Shown: positions 8,074 to 15,916 of the stretch, in pieces
Numbering within the stretch: position 1 is the stretch's first letter
Layout: every line of letters begins with the position of its first letter
Assembly: GCA_008015565.1 (NCBI GenBank)
Contig: SSFV01000024.1
Coordinates: forward strand, 1-41,443
Direction: 5' to 3'
Origin: Nitrosomonas sp.
GTDB lineage: Bacteria > Pseudomonadota > Gammaproteobacteria > Burkholderiales > Nitrosomonadaceae
Length of the DNA: 41,443 bases
Made by a program: the position numbers and the translations under genes
Notes under the pieces: generated by a model
Database searches by the model: none
What the model saw: the letters and a program-made list of their open reading frames with translations, nothing else
Told to the model about the DNA's origin: nothing

Positions 8074-9684
8074 ATGAAAGATCTGCGAGGTAAAGCGTTG
8101 CTGGTTGATCCAGTGCTTACAAAATCAACAGCATTTACATGCAAAGAACGTAAAGAATTCGGTTTGCGTGGATTGCTGCCTTATGAAGTCGCCAGTATTC
8201 ATAAACAAATTGATCGTGTGCTGGGTAGCATGCGAAGTAAAACGTCAGCCATTGAGAAATATATTTTTCTAAATGCGTTATTGGAGAGTAATCAAAGACT
8301 TTTTTATCGCACAATGATTGATCATATAGAAGAAATTATGCCATTGGTTTATACACCGACTGTAGGTGAGGCATGTAAGGAATTTGCACATATTTTTAGA
8401 AAACCGCAAGGATTCTATATTACCCCGGAGGATCGGGGAGAAATTGGGACTATTTTAAAAAATTGGCCTGAAGAGGACGTTCGTGTAATTGTTGTAACGG
8501 ATGGCGAACGGATTCTAGGCTTAGGCGATTTGGGCGCGAATGGCATGGGAATCCCTATCGGTAAAGTCGCTTTATATGTGGCTTGTGCTGGTATCAATCC
8601 GTTGCAGTGTATGCCGGTGATGCTAGATGTAGGTACTAATAATATTTCTTTGCGAGAGGACCCGCTTTATCTCGGGTACCCATATCCGCGGATCAGCGGC
8701 GATGATTATCGATCGTTAGTTGATGAATTTATTTGGGCTGTGCAATCGTGTTATCCGAATGCGTTAATACAATTTGAAGATTTCCTGACACCGCATGCAT
8801 TTGAATTCTTAGATCGTTACAGCCGCCAAGTCCGGTGTTTTAATGATGATATACAAGGTACCGCAGCAGTTACATTGGCTGGCATTCATACTTCATGCCG
8901 AATTACCGGGAAAAAATTTTCGGATTTGCGCATCATGTTTCTTGGCACAGGTTCTGCCGCAAGCGGGACAGCGGAGTTATTGGTTGATGGACTTTGCAAC
9001 ACCGGTTTGAATAAAGCTGAGGCTCAAAGACGATTGTGGTTTATTGATAGAAAAGGTTTAGTGACTGCTGCCAATCAAAATATCAAACCTCGAATCCAAC
9101 CTTTTGCGCATCAACATGCTGCGTGCAATTTTGTTAACGCAATCGAAGACATCAAGCCCGACGTATTAATTGGTGCAACCGGTGTCGCAGGTACATTCGA
9201 CGAAGCCGTCGTGCGGAAAATGGCTGCAGTAAATGAACGTCCGGTTATTATTGCTTTATCAAACCCCACTTCACATACCGAATGTACCGCTGAGCAAGCA
9301 TACCGCTGGAGTGAAGGGCGTGTCGTTTTTGCAAGCGGCAGTCCTTTTGATGCGGTACGGTATGATAATAAGCTGTTTAAGCCTGCCCAGGGTAATAATG
9401 CGTATATTTTCCCAGGAATTGGTTTAGGTATTTATGCGAGTGCTGCGCGAAATGTTACACAAAGTATGTTCCTGGCTGCCGCTAAAGTACTAGCAGATAC
9501 CGTGACAGATCAAGAAATTAGAATGGGAGCAATATATCCAGCGCTTACTCGCGTGCGTAAGGTATCGCATGCAATTGCTGTAGCCGTTTGTAATGTGGCT
9601 ATTGAGGAAGGATTATGTGAAGCCCGTTTGCCCGAAGACTTGGATCGCTATATCAGATCACTGATGTATGATCCGAATTACTAA
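8074..9684 (+). CDS. maeA: NAD-dependent malic enzyme (oxaloacetate-decarboxylating)
   Basis: This enzyme oxidatively decarboxylates malate to pyruvate, giving NADH and CO2. The 536-residue length matches the large bacterial SfcA/MaeA class. Signature segments are MPLVYTPTVGEACKEF, the GLGDLGANGMGIPIGK motif, FEDFLTPHAFEFLDRY with the metal-binding FNDDIQGTAAV, and the dinucleotide loop FLGTGSAASGTAELL. The later SNPTSHTECTAEQAY and GNNAYIFPGIGLG segments are also typical. The ATG at 8074 is preceded by GGGAG at 8059-8063. A short inverted repeat, AGGTT-ATA-AACCT at 8023-8035, lies just upstream and could be an operator, but it is too small to be sure. NAD preference is inferred from the family. 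Confidence 0.95.
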   Translation: MKDLRGKALLVDPVLTKSTAFTCKERKEFGLRGLLPYEVASIHKQIDRVLGSMRSKTSAIEKYIFLNALLESNQRLFYRTMIDHIEEIMPLVYTPTVGEACKEFAHIFRKPQGFYITPEDRGEIGTILKNWPEEDVRVIVVTDGERILGLGDLGANGMGIPIGKVALYVACAGINPLQCMPVMLDVGTNNISLREDPLYLGYPYPRISGDDYRSLVDEFIWAVQSCYPNALIQFEDFLTPHAFEFLDRYSRQVRCFNDDIQGTAAVTLAGIHTSCRITGKKFSDLRIMFLGTGSAASGTAELLVDGLCNTGLNKAEAQRRLWFIDRKGLVTAANQNIKPRIQPFAHQHAACNFVNAIEDIKPDVLIGATGVAGTFDEAVVRKMAAVNERPVIIALSNPTSHTECTAEQAYRWSEGRVVFASGSPFDAVRYDNKLFKPAQGNNAYIFPGIGLGIYASAARNVTQSMFLAAAKVLADTVTDQEIRMGAIYPALTRVRKVSHAIAVAVCNVAIEEGLCEARLPEDLDRYIRSLMYDPNY

Positions 9685-9745
9685 TTGTGCGCTTGAAAGG
9701 CTGGGAATAGGTTAAATTACCTGAAGTGAAAAAATATTCTTTGTT

Positions 9746-9856
9746 AGAGACCCCTGCATAACTATGATTCTGGAGTTTTTCTGTGTATGTGTTACTCATA
9801 AATCAGTCACTTAAAAATACCAAACTATCCAAAAAGCCAGTTATGCAAGGGTCTCT
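9746..9856. mobile_element. MITE-like element with 18-bp terminal inverted repeats (copy A)
   Basis: The ends AGAGACCCCTGCATAACT (9746-9763) and AGTTATGCAAGGGTCTCT (9839-9856) are inverted copies with one mismatch. The 111-bp interior encodes nothing. A second element with related ends lies at 26852-26940, so this is a family. The ends resemble insertion-sequence termini, possibly IS5-like, which is inference. No clear target-site duplication is visible. It sits between the convergent malic enzyme and tRNA-Glu genes, where it may also act as a hairpin terminator. Confidence 0.65.
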
Positions 9857-9992
9857 GTGATGCGATTATTGGACGACCGGTTTATTGTGGCGTCCTGGCC
9901 GATATTGAGTAATACGGGAAAAGATCGTGTTGTTGCCAGTGAATGTACAATAACAGACAAGAAGTCTTTATCGATTAATGTATTAATTTTGA
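9857..9992. other. Gap between MITE copy A and tRNA-Glu
   Basis: Together with the element to its left, this is the 308-base gap between the malic enzyme and tRNA-Glu genes. One frame is open across it on the plus strand, but no start signal or recognisable product supports it. On the minus strand, only weak short inverted repeats follow the tRNA, so no terminator is called. Confidence 0.4.
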
Positions 9993-10068
9993 TGGCGTCC
10001 CCAAGGGGATTCGAACCCCTGTTACCGCCGTGAAAGGGCGATGTCCTAGGCCTCTAGACGATGGGGAC
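9993..10068 (-). tRNA. tRNA-Glu (anticodon TTC)
   Basis: Read on the minus strand, this is a 76-base tRNA with the CCA end encoded (9993-9995). The acceptor stem pairs GTCCCC with GGGGAC, the T arm contains GGTTCGAATCC, and the anticodon loop CTTTCAC gives TTC (10032-10034 on the plus strand). It lies downstream of tRNA-Ala and of gltX, the gene for the enzyme that charges it, all on the same strand. Confidence 0.97.
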
Positions 10069-10126
10069 TAATTTTGCTGTATTTTACTTGTAAGTATGTA
10101 TATAGCTTCTGTTATCAATAGTAAAC

Positions 10127-10202
<76 letters not shown>

Positions 10203-10220
10203 TTGATCAAAGGAAGAAGG

Positions 10221-10249
10221 ATTATACTGATGCTGCTCTTTATTGTAAA
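10221..10249 (-). promoter_or_regulatory. Sigma-70 type promoter for the tRNA-Ala/tRNA-Glu pair
   Basis: On the minus strand, TTTACA (10244-10249) is followed after 17 bases by a perfect TATAAT (10221-10226). Transcription would start about ten bases before the tRNA-Ala 5' end at 10202. The promoter fits between the gltX stop (10257) and the tRNA, so the tRNAs can be made independently of gltX. Confidence 0.65.
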
Positions 10250-10256
10250 GGAAAGA

Positions 10257-11651
10257 TCAGTCTGGAAGTTTAGCCAGGCAGGTGTTTATACGCGAAAGTG
10301 TTTCCTTGCGGCCAAGTAGTTCCAGAACTGCATCAATTGACGGGGTATGGGCTTCACCTGTAACCATTACTCTCAAAGGCATTGCAATTTTAGGGAGCTT
10401 AACATCGAGGCTCTTGGCAGCCGCTTTAATTTCCTTATTAATGGATTCACGTGTCCACTCAATATTGTCGAGATGCCCAAGTAAAACTGTCAGGAGAGAT
10501 TTTGTTTCGGTATTGAAATATTGCGCTTTCAGTTCATCGGTTGGTTCCAGTGGCCGGTAAAAATAGACGGCTGCATCGGCTAGTTCCTCAATAGTATTGA
10601 CTCTTTCTTTTAGTAAATCGATAACGCGAGTTAAATTAGGGCCTCCCGAAACCTGGCAATTATCTTTATTTAAAAAAGGTACAACCAACTCGGCCAAGCG
10701 TGTATTATCAGTTTTCTTGAGATATTGCTGGTTAATCCAATGCAATTTCTCCGGATTGAACTTGGCTGGAGAATGGCTGATTGATGATAGATCAAACCAC
10801 TCAATCAATTCTTCCCGGCTAAATATCTCTTCATTGCCGTGCGACCAGCCGAGTCTTGCTAAATAATTCAGCACCGCCTCAGGCAGATAACCATCCTCTT
10901 GATATTGCATGACCGATACGGCGCCGTGGCGCTTTGATAAACGCTCGCCATTTGAACCCAATATCATGGGAACATGCGCATATTCTGGTAACGGAGCATT
11001 GAGCACTTTAAGAATGTTAATTTGCCGTGGCGTATTATTGACATGATCATCGCCGCGGATGACGTGCGTAATATTCATATCAAGATCGTCGAGCACTACG
11101 CTGAAGTTATAGGTGGGAATTCCATCGCTGCGTAATAGTACCAAATCATCCAATTCATGATTAGCTACAGTAATACGGCCTTTAATTTGATCATTAAAGG
11201 TAACATAGCCATCCGATGGGTTCTTGAATCGAATAACGGGTTTCACTCCAGCGGGTGGCGATTGTTTTGAATCGCGCCAACGTCCGTCATACCTGGGCTT
11301 TTGTCCAGCAGCCAACTGCCGTTCGCGCATTTCATCCAATTCTTCTTTTGTAGCGTAGCAATAATAAGCCTGATTATTTCGTAATAATTGTTCAGCAACT
11401 TCGTGATAGCGCTGCAATCGTTGCATTTGATAGAATGGGCCTTCATCATAATCTAATTGCAGCCATGCCATGCCATCAAGAATTGCTTGAGTAGATTGCT
11501 GAGTTGAACGTTCTTGATCAGTATCTTCGATGCGTAAAATAAATTTTCCGTTATGCCGGCGCGCATATGCCCAAGAAAAGAGCGCCGTGCGGGCGCCGCC
11601 GATGTGAAGATAGCCGGTTGGACTGGGTGCGAATCGAGTGCGTACCATCAT
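10257..11651 (-). CDS. gltX: Glutamyl-tRNA synthetase
   Basis: This class I synthetase charges tRNA-Glu with glutamate using ATP. From the ATG at 11651 it has 464 residues, the usual bacterial length. The N-terminus reads MMVRTRFAPSPTGYLHIGG, with the HIGH-type motif (HIGG), and the KMSKS-type motif is present as LSKRHG near residue 240. The frame extends upstream to a TTG at 11687, but that adds 12 residues not seen in the family, so I prefer 11651 or the next codon. No strong ribosome site is visible. Downstream on the same strand are tRNA-Ala and tRNA-Glu. Only this one GluRS is present here, so I cannot say whether it is discriminating. Confidence 0.95.
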   Translation of the reverse strand: MMVRTRFAPSPTGYLHIGGARTALFSWAYARRHNGKFILRIEDTDQERSTQQSTQAILDGMAWLQLDYDEGPFYQMQRLQRYHEVAEQLLRNNQAYYCYATKEELDEMRERQLAAGQKPRYDGRWRDSKQSPPAGVKPVIRFKNPSDGYVTFNDQIKGRITVANHELDDLVLLRSDGIPTYNFSVVLDDLDMNITHVIRGDDHVNNTPRQINILKVLNAPLPEYAHVPMILGSNGERLSKRHGAVSVMQYQEDGYLPEAVLNYLARLGWSHGNEEIFSREELIEWFDLSSISHSPAKFNPEKLHWINQQYLKKTDNTRLAELVVPFLNKDNCQVSGGPNLTRVIDLLKERVNTIEELADAAVYFYRPLEPTDELKAQYFNTETKSLLTVLLGHLDNIEWTRESINKEIKAAAKSLDVKLPKIAMPLRVMVTGEAHTPSIDAVLELLGRKETLSRINTCLAKLPD

Positions 11652-11840
11652 GATTTCTGTGTTTGTTAACAAATATGAATTTGCCAATTATCTAAAAATG
11701 TTAGTTTACGCGATTCTGAAATAATAGTGTTTCTTTCCCCAAGTATTGTGATGTGATTCGTATTGTGAAATTAAGTAAATTATCAGAAGCGGGTTATACT
11801 CTAACTATTTCTAGCAATTGAGTTTTTATGAACAAAGGTA

Positions 11841-13448
11841 ATGGCTTTATCAGCAATGACTGATTTAATACACGACTTGATTTTCACAGCAGCAGAGCAA
11901 TCACCCAATGTTCCGGCGCTCACGTATCAGGATCAGTCAATCAGTTATGCCATCTTGGCAAGTGAAATTGAAATAAAAGCGGGCGGGTTGTTGTCATTAG
12001 GACTGGGCCGGAGGGAACGTGTCGCAGTGTATCTTGAAAAGCGTATTGAGGCGGTGATTGCATTATTTGCTGCTTCTGCGGCGGGTGGTGTATTCGTTCC
12101 GGTGAATCCGGTATTAAAATCCGAGCAAGTGACTTATATTCTGATCAATTGTAATGTAAGGATATTGGTTACTTCACTGGATCGATTGAAAGTTCTGCAG
12201 GCCGGATTGCCTTTTTGCCATGATCTTCATACTATCGTTGTAGTAGATGCTAAGGATAATCTTCCTGTCATTGCGGGCTTTCTGATCATTAGTTGGCAAG
12301 CGTTTCGTGCCAAAGGAAAAATGAAGCGAGCTTTCACTGCAATTGACAGTGATATGGCTGCGATTGTTTATACCTCTGGCAGCACTGGTAAATCCAAGGG
12401 TGTTGTCTTGTCGCATCGCAATCTAATGACTGGCACGAGAAGTGTGACGCAGTATTTGCAAAACCGGGCGAATGACCGCATTCTGACGGTTTTGCCATTG
12501 AGTTTCGATTATGGGTTAAATCAATTGACCACTGCCTTTAAGGTAGGAGCAGAGAATGTTTTGATGAATTATCTGTTACCACGCGATATCGTCACTATTA
12601 TCAAGGATAAAAAAATTACGGGACTTGCTGCCGTGCCTCCACTATGGATTCAATTGGCTCAATTGGATTGGAGCGGCATTTCTTCATTGCGCTATATCAC
12701 CAGTTCAGGTGGAACCATGCCGCACATGACACTCAAATTATTGCGCAAGGCGTTACCGGAGACGAAAATTTTTCTGATGTATGGTTTTACCGAAGCTTTT
12801 CGTTCAACATATCTGGCTCCGGAAGAGATCGAACGGCGTCCCGGTTCAATTGGAAAAGCCATACCCAATGCTGAGATATTAGTGCTGCGCGAAGACGGAT
12901 CACATTGTGTGCCAGGTGAACCGGGCGAATTGGTGCATCGAGGAAGTTTAGTGTCGATGGGTTATTGGAACGATGCGGAAAGAACCGCACTTTGTTTCAA
13001 GCCAATCAAAGTTCAGAATGAGTTGCCTCTTGTTGAATTGGCTGCATGGTCAGGAGATACCGTGCGGATAGATGAAGAAGGATTTCTATATTTCATTGAA
13101 CGCCGTGACGAAATGATTAAAACTTCAGGATATCGAGTAAGTCCGACGGAAATAGAGGAAGTCATCTATGCTTCGGACAGTGTTGCAGAAGCTGTTGCTT
13201 TAGGTGTTCCGCATCCCTGGCTGGGAGAAGCTGTTGTCGTGATTATCGCCGCCCGGATGGATACTAATGTGAATGTTGATGTTTTGCTGGCAGAATGCAA
13301 GCATCGCTTGCCTGCTTATATGCAGCCACAACTAATAGATGTGCGCGAGGGTAATTTGCCGCGTAATCAAAACGGTAAAATAGACCGCAAGCTACTTGCG
13401 CATGAAATGCGGGATCTGTTTATGGAAAAAGCCAACAGCAGTGAATGA
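11841..13448 (+). CDS. Acyl-CoA ligase (AMP-forming), exosortase A system-associated
   Basis: This 535-residue adenylate-forming enzyme activates a carboxylic acid with ATP and passes it to CoA or a carrier. It shows the P-loop-like YTSGSTGKSKG (about 177-187), YGFTEAFRST, SGDTVRIDEEGFLYFIERRDEMIKTSGYR (split over the hinge) and the C-terminal lysine region NQNGKIDRK. Its pairing with the next gene, a PLP decarboxylase, is the arrangement described for exosortase A (PEP-CTERM) loci, and the sequence fits that subfamily. Substrate and product are unknown. The start could be 11841 or the ATG at 11856; neither has a good ribosome site. The stop overlaps the next start by eight bases. No exosortase is in the window. 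Confidence 0.82.
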   Translation: MALSAMTDLIHDLIFTAAEQSPNVPALTYQDQSISYAILASEIEIKAGGLLSLGLGRRERVAVYLEKRIEAVIALFAASAAGGVFVPVNPVLKSEQVTYILINCNVRILVTSLDRLKVLQAGLPFCHDLHTIVVVDAKDNLPVIAGFLIISWQAFRAKGKMKRAFTAIDSDMAAIVYTSGSTGKSKGVVLSHRNLMTGTRSVTQYLQNRANDRILTVLPLSFDYGLNQLTTAFKVGAENVLMNYLLPRDIVTIIKDKKITGLAAVPPLWIQLAQLDWSGISSLRYITSSGGTMPHMTLKLLRKALPETKIFLMYGFTEAFRSTYLAPEEIERRPGSIGKAIPNAEILVLREDGSHCVPGEPGELVHRGSLVSMGYWNDAERTALCFKPIKVQNELPLVELAAWSGDTVRIDEEGFLYFIERRDEMIKTSGYRVSPTEIEEVIYASDSVAEAVALGVPHPWLGEAVVVIIAARMDTNVNVDVLLAECKHRLPAYMQPQLIDVREGNLPRNQNGKIDRKLLAHEMRDLFMEKANSSE

Positions 13449-14676
13449 TCATTTGCCCCAACATGCGCCGCTAACACAATTTCCGGTACAGGACAATTGC
13501 TTGCAGGTTGGCGGCATGTCACTGACCCGGCTCGCGCAGCGAGTAGGGATGACTCCTTTTTATGCGTATGACCGGCAAAAAATTACTGAGCGTGTCGCTT
13601 TGCTCCGGCAACACTTGCCCGCTGATGTTTTGTTGCACTATGCGATGAAGGCCAATCCAATGCCGGCGGTGGTGCAGCATCTGGCTAGCTTGGTGGATGG
13701 TATCGACGTTGCTTCTATTGGGGAAATGAAGGTTGCATTGGATACGATTGTATCTGCTAAAAATATCAGTTTTGCTGGACCAGGAAAAAAACCACACGAG
13801 TTAAGTTGTGCTATTGCCGCAGGTATTGTTTTGAATGCCGAATCCTTGCAGGAAGTAGAGTTAATTGCGCAATTGGGAGAGCAATTAAGCATCACACCCA
13901 AAGTAGCCATCCGCATTAATCCGGATTTTGAACTTAAATCGTCCGGCATGAAAATGGGCGGCGGTCCCAAACCTTTCGGTATCGATGCTGAAAATGTGCC
14001 GGAAGTATTGATGCGTGTTGGTAAACTGGGACTTCATTTCGTTGGATTTCATATTTTTTGCGGATCGCAAAATCTGAACGCAACAGCCATTTGTGAGGCA
14101 CATACAAAGATTTTTCAGCTAGGCGCACAACTTGCCGGTCACGCGCCATCTCCTGTATGTTTGCTAAACATCGGCGGTGGCTTCGGTGTTCCATATTTTC
14201 CAGGAGATAGGGCGTTAAATCTAGCTGCAGTGAGTGAGAATTTGCAATACTTGATGTCGGATCTGCAGCAGCAATTGCCGGAAACCCGGGTTGCAATCGA
14301 ATTAGGACGGTACCTCGTGGCGGAGGCGGGAATATATGTCTGCCGTGTGCTGGAACGCAAGCAATCACGCGGCCAAGTTTTTTTGATAACTGATGGGGGG
14401 TTGCATCATCATTTGGCAGCATCGGGTAATTTGGGTCAAGTGGTGCGGAAGAATTATCCTGTCTTGATTGGAAATAAAGTACAAGATACTGAGACAGAAA
14501 TTGTTTCTGTGGTAGGGCCGCTATGTACTCCTTTAGATATACTGGCAGAGCGAATGCGAATGACCAAAGCTTCCGCGGGTGATCTGGTGGTTGTTTTGCA
14601 ATCCGGTGCATATGGCTTGACAGCAAGTCCGGTTGCTTTTCTTAATCATCCATTACCTATCGAAGTATTGATATGA
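13441..14676 (+). CDS. PLP-dependent decarboxylase, exosortase A system-associated
   Basis: This fold-type III enzyme resembles diaminopimelate, ornithine and arginine decarboxylases. It has the PLP lysine in HYAMKANPMPAV, the His of VGFHIFCGSQ, the phosphate-binding GGGFGVPY and the C-terminal GPLCTPLD with the active-site cysteine. The frame is open back to 13396, but I choose the GTG at 13441, which gives 411 residues and translational coupling with the acyl-CoA ligase (eight-base overlap). The pair is a known exosortase A neighbourhood signature. A role in making an amine or amino-acid-derived building block for the surface system is inference. The remaining members usually found beside it (carrier protein, hydrolases) are absent here. 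Confidence 0.82.
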   Translation: MNDHLPQHAPLTQFPVQDNCLQVGGMSLTRLAQRVGMTPFYAYDRQKITERVALLRQHLPADVLLHYAMKANPMPAVVQHLASLVDGIDVASIGEMKVALDTIVSAKNISFAGPGKKPHELSCAIAAGIVLNAESLQEVELIAQLGEQLSITPKVAIRINPDFELKSSGMKMGGGPKPFGIDAENVPEVLMRVGKLGLHFVGFHIFCGSQNLNATAICEAHTKIFQLGAQLAGHAPSPVCLLNIGGGFGVPYFPGDRALNLAAVSENLQYLMSDLQQQLPETRVAIELGRYLVAEAGIYVCRVLERKQSRGQVFLITDGGLHHHLAASGNLGQVVRKNYPVLIGNKVQDTETEIVSVVGPLCTPLDILAERMRMTKASAGDLVVVLQSGAYGLTASPVAFLNHPLPIEVLI

Positions 14677-14733
14677 TGCTTTGTTAATTTAGTATGTGTT
14701 AGTGTTATTTTTGCGGTCTTGATAATTTTATTT

Positions 14734-14756
14734 GACTTTATCGGAGTCGATTTTTT
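14734..14756 (+). terminator. Weak hairpin plus T-run after the decarboxylase gene
   Basis: GACT (14734-14737) and AGTC (14745-14748) can pair, and are followed two bases later by six T. The stem is only four base pairs, so this is a weak candidate. It would separate the decarboxylase gene from the regulatory region that follows. Confidence 0.25.
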
Positions 14757-14813
14757 CAATACAGGTGTTGCGTAATGTATACAACCTGATCTTTTTATTG
14801 CATTACTGCTGTT

Positions 14814-14831
14814 AATTGATAAGGATCAATT
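14814..14831. promoter_or_regulatory. FNR/CRP-family binding site (perfect TTGAT-N4-ATCAA)
   Basis: AATTGAT-AAGG-ATCAATT is an 18-bp palindrome whose core TTGAT-N4-ATCAA (14816-14829) exactly matches the FNR consensus. A TATAAT at 14855-14860 and an overlapping TAATAT at 14852 lie at about the distance expected for class II activation. FNR, ANR, DNR and NnrR regulators all use closely related sites, so the identity of the regulator is open. The next solid gene is the acyltransferase at 15117. Confidence 0.65.
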
Positions 14832-14845
14832 GAAATTCTACCTTA

Positions 14846-14878
14846 AATAGCTAATATAATTAGCCTGCATTAGCTATT
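14846..14878. promoter_or_regulatory. Nested inverted repeats around a TATAAT box
   Basis: AATAGCTAAT (14846-14855) and ATTAGCTATT (14869-14878) are perfect 10-bp inverted copies. Inside, GCTAAT (14850-14855) and ATTAGC (14859-14864) form a second palindrome around a TATAAT (14855-14860). There are thus three copies of one half-site covering the presumed -10 and transcript start, which suggests a repressor operator or an RNA hairpin. Confidence 0.5.
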
Positions 14879-14880
14879 GA

Positions 14881-15003
14881 ATGAACAAGTTTTTATTTGA
14901 GTCCAAGGCCGTTGTTTTAGAGCATAATGGTAATAAGAAAAGAAATTCAAGTGAAAAGGAAAAGAAAAGTATTATCTTATGCTTATCCACGCATACCAGA
15001 TAA
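14881..15003 (+). CDS. Possible small Lys-rich protein (40 residues)
   Basis: An ATG at 14881, just after the putative FNR-dependent start site, opens 40 codons reading MNKFLFESKAVVLEHN, then a Lys/Arg/Ser-rich part, and ending CLSTHTR. No convincing ribosome site precedes it and I recognise no family. It could be a chance frame in the leader of the acyltransferase transcript. Its position is the only reason to list it. Confidence 0.2.
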   Translation: MNKFLFESKAVVLEHNGNKKRNSSEKEKKSIILCLSTHTR

Positions 15004-15116
15004 CAATCCTAGTTTATATTTCTCATTGGATAATTATTATTTATGAAAAGTAAATCTTAAGTGATTATTTGAGGTTTTGCATTGAATAGTTAAGTAAACC
15101 TGAACCAGGTGATTTC

Positions 15117-15899
15117 ATGAGTGAGATATATAATAGCTTTCAAAAATACTTTGAAATTGTAATAGCGGATACACATGAATTGCTTGAGATTGTCTATCGA
15201 CTCCGTTACCAGGTATTTTGTTTAGAACATGGTTTTCTTGATGCTTCAGCTTATCCAGACCAGCGAGAAACAGATGATTACGATGATCATTCAGCTCATG
15301 CTCTGTTGCGGTTCCGTTCGTCAGGAGATTTCGTTGGCACAGTCCGGTTGATACTGTTTAATCCATCACAACCTGAAAAACCATTTCCAGTCGAACTATA
15401 TACTCAAATTGATCCGGCACTATGTAATATCAAGCTCTTGCCCCGACAACAAGTTGCTGAAATTTCTCGCTCTCTCGTTGTAAAACAATTTGACCGGCGC
15501 AGAGGCGAGCGACGTAAACCTGCTCCCAAGGAACCTTCCCAAGATACAGTTGCTACAGTTGATGATCGTCGTTCTTCCGACCGGCGTTCTTCCGATCGGC
15601 GTACTACGCCTCACTTAAGCCTATTGCTTATGGCAAGCGTAATGCGTATGTCAGCTAAATATAATATCAAACATTGGTTGTTTGCTACGGAACCAGCCTT
15701 GAATAGGTTACTTGGTTTTTATGGTTTAGATTTCAATCCAATTGGGCCACCGGTTAATTATCACGGAATTCGCCGGCCTTATTACATGAAAGTAGAAGAT
15801 GCGTTAAATAAAATGCACTCGGACTACTATGATGCTTGGGAAGTTGTGACAGATTGCGGTCAATATTATCCATTCCCATCTGTTCGTGAAAACATATAG
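15117..15899 (+). CDS. PEP-CTERM/exosortase system-associated acyltransferase (GNAT-like)
   Basis: The 260-residue product resembles the exosortase-associated acyltransferase family, relatives of N-acyl amino acid synthases and autoinducer synthases. Key segments are VYRLRYQVFCLEHGF (about 23-37), the acidic YDDHSAHALLRF, VGTVRLILFNP, VAEISRSLVVKQF (about 114-126), and a C-terminal KHWLFATEPALNRLLGFYG. Such enzymes transfer an acyl group from a carrier to a small amine or amino acid; the substrate is unknown. AGGTG precedes the ATG at a six-base spacing. Between conserved blocks lies a basic low-complexity insert (about 127-164) ending in three tandem units DRRSS-DRRSS-DRRTT. It starts a run of four closely spaced plus-strand genes. 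Confidence 0.8.
   Translation: MSEIYNSFQKYFEIVIADTHELLEIVYRLRYQVFCLEHGFLDASAYPDQRETDDYDDHSAHALLRFRSSGDFVGTVRLILFNPSQPEKPFPVELYTQIDPALCNIKLLPRQQVAEISRSLVVKQFDRRRGERRKPAPKEPSQDTVATVDDRRSSDRRSSDRRTTPHLSLLLMASVMRMSAKYNIKHWLFATEPALNRLLGFYGLDFNPIGPPVNYHGIRRPYYMKVEDALNKMHSDYYDAWEVVTDCGQYYPFPSVRENI
15564..15608 (+). repeat. Three tandem 15-bp units encoding DRRSS/DRRSS/DRRTT
   Basis: Units at 15564-15578, 15579-15593 and 15594-15608 share the pattern GA(T/C)CG(T/G)CGTTCTTCC, with the third diverged at its end. Because the unit is a multiple of three, copy-number change keeps the reading frame. It lengthens a charged linker inside the acyltransferase. Confidence 0.85.
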
Positions 15900-15916
15900 G
15901 ATTAGGAACATATTTT

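Larger units (their letters stand above)
14677..15116. other. 440-base regulatory gap before the acyltransferase
   Basis: This stretch is markedly A+T-rich. It holds the FNR-type site, the nested repeats, a weak hairpin and the doubtful small frame described separately. If the transcript starts near 14864-14867, the acyltransferase mRNA has a leader of about 250 bases. I see no known riboswitch pattern. Confidence 0.5.

Noticed and set aside
9858-9992. Open plus-strand frame after MITE copy A
   Set aside because: No ribosome site or known product, and the frame continues into the tRNA-Glu gene.
11793-11800. GTTATACT as the promoter of the acyl-CoA ligase
   Set aside because: The -10 is reasonable, but no -35 sits at a suitable distance, so it is not listed as a feature.
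13934-14626. 230-codon minus-strand open frame
   Set aside because: It lies antisense within the PLP decarboxylase gene, has low-complexity composition and no recognisable domain or ribosome site.
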